Shown here in pieces: positions 7,349 to 7,774 of a stretch of 7,774 bases of DNA. The notes under the pieces were generated by a model. It was given only the letters and a program-made list of their open reading frames with translations. It did no database searches and was not told the origin of the DNA. Each line of letters begins with the position of its first letter. Within the stretch, counting starts at the first letter, position 1. Source of the DNA: Saprospiraceae bacterium UBA7328 (GTDB lineage Bacteria; Bacteroidota; Bacteroidia; Chitinophagales; Saprospiraceae); the NCBI GenBank assembly GCA_002471345.1, contig DKPS01000194.1:1-7774 (forward strand), in the 5' to 3' direction. The translations under genes were made by a program, and so were the position numbers.

Positions 7349-7774
7349 TGGTTCTAATAAAGTTTACAATGAATTGAGATGGAGAATGATACAATTCTTG
7401 ATATGTAGAATAGGATTCTTGTATTTCTTCTCTATGATTAGCGATGAACTCAATCTTGTTGATTAAGTCATTGGAATTAGAAATTTCGAACAACACTTGC
7501 CTCTGATTGAGTTCTTTAGCTTCTTGAAATTTAGAAAAATTTGGTCCCACAATTATAGGTTTCAGAAAATATGCGGGTTCTAAAACATTATGAATTCCCT
7601 TGTTAAATCCTCCGCCAATATAAACGATTTCGGCATAGTGATATGCAATTTTCAAAACTCCAAATTCATCCAAAACACATATACTACTTTCCTCCTTTTT
7701 CATCCGAGAATAGAACGATATTGAATAATCTTTAAGTTTCTTCTTGATTAGCCTAAGGTTATAATCATTTATAT
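7335..7774 (-). CDS. waaA: 3-deoxy-D-manno-octulosonic acid (Kdo) transferase, C-terminal part; 5' end outside window
   Basis: Transfers Kdo from CMP-Kdo to lipid A precursor at the inner face of the cytoplasmic membrane, an early step of LPS assembly (also called kdtA). The frame stays open from the right edge to TAA at 7335-7337, giving 145 residues. The internal Met near 7703 is not the start, because 23 in-frame codons precede it in the window. The family is about 400-430 residues, so roughly two thirds are missing. Diagnostic GT-B C-terminal motifs, counted from the edge, are the VLDEFG segment, VYIGGGF (50-56), GIHNVLEP (59-66) and GPNFSKFQEAKEL (76-88). Together these are characteristic of WaaA. 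The extreme C-terminus (HSPSQFIVNFIRTNKLI) seems diverged from the more usual N-x-GAT-like ending. It converges on valS with a 27-base gap and gives direct evidence of a Gram-negative envelope. Confidence 0.92.
   Translation of the reverse strand, partial: INDYNLRLIKKKLKDYSISFYSRMKKEESSICVLDEFGVLKIAYHYAEIVYIGGGFNKGIHNVLEPAYFLKPIIVGPNFSKFQEAKELNQRQVLFEISNSNDLINKIEFIANHREEIQESYSTYQELYHSPSQFIVNFIRTNKLI

Overview
This window reads as an ordinary chromosomal segment of a Gram-negative, AT-rich bacterium, most likely a Bacteroidota member (Cytophagales or Flavobacteriales-like). The reasons are a Kdo-transferase gene (so an LPS-type outer membrane), starts without clear Shine-Dalgarno sequences, a TAnnTTTG-type -7 element (TACCTTTG) upstream of valS, and a GH31 N-terminus that resembles cytoplasmic Bacteroidota alpha-glucosidases. 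Placement below phylum is not possible from this sequence alone.

Layout: four genes run on the + strand and one converges on them from the right. Positions 1-856 hold the C-terminal ~284 residues of glycogen synthase (glgA, 5' end outside). It is followed with no gap by glgC (857-2146, ADP-glucose pyrophosphorylase of the plant/cyanobacterial-like type). After 69 bases comes a cytoplasmic GH31 alpha-glucosidase (2216-4594). After another 82 bases comes valS (4677-7307, complete valyl-tRNA synthetase). Twenty-seven bases beyond valS, the C-terminal part of waaA/kdtA (Kdo transferase) lies on the - strand and runs off the right edge. No stretch over 300 bases lacks a gene. I see no tRNA, rRNA, CRISPR, insertion sequence or phage gene.

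How the genes work together: GlgC makes ADP-glucose from glucose-1-phosphate and ATP, GlgA polymerises it into alpha-1,4-glucan, and the GH31 enzyme probably releases glucose from short alpha-glucans in the cytoplasm. Positions 1-4594 therefore look like a storage-glucan synthesis and turnover cluster. valS and waaA are unrelated housekeeping genes. valS probably has its own promoter.

I did not find a new biological system here. The points most worth a second look are modest: glgA and glgC lie in the same reading frame, separated only by one TAG codon; GlgC has substitutions at positions matching known activator-site lysines; GH31 and valS share a leader-like motif; and a short AACTTAT repeat sits at the convergent valS/waaA junction, which has no clear terminator.
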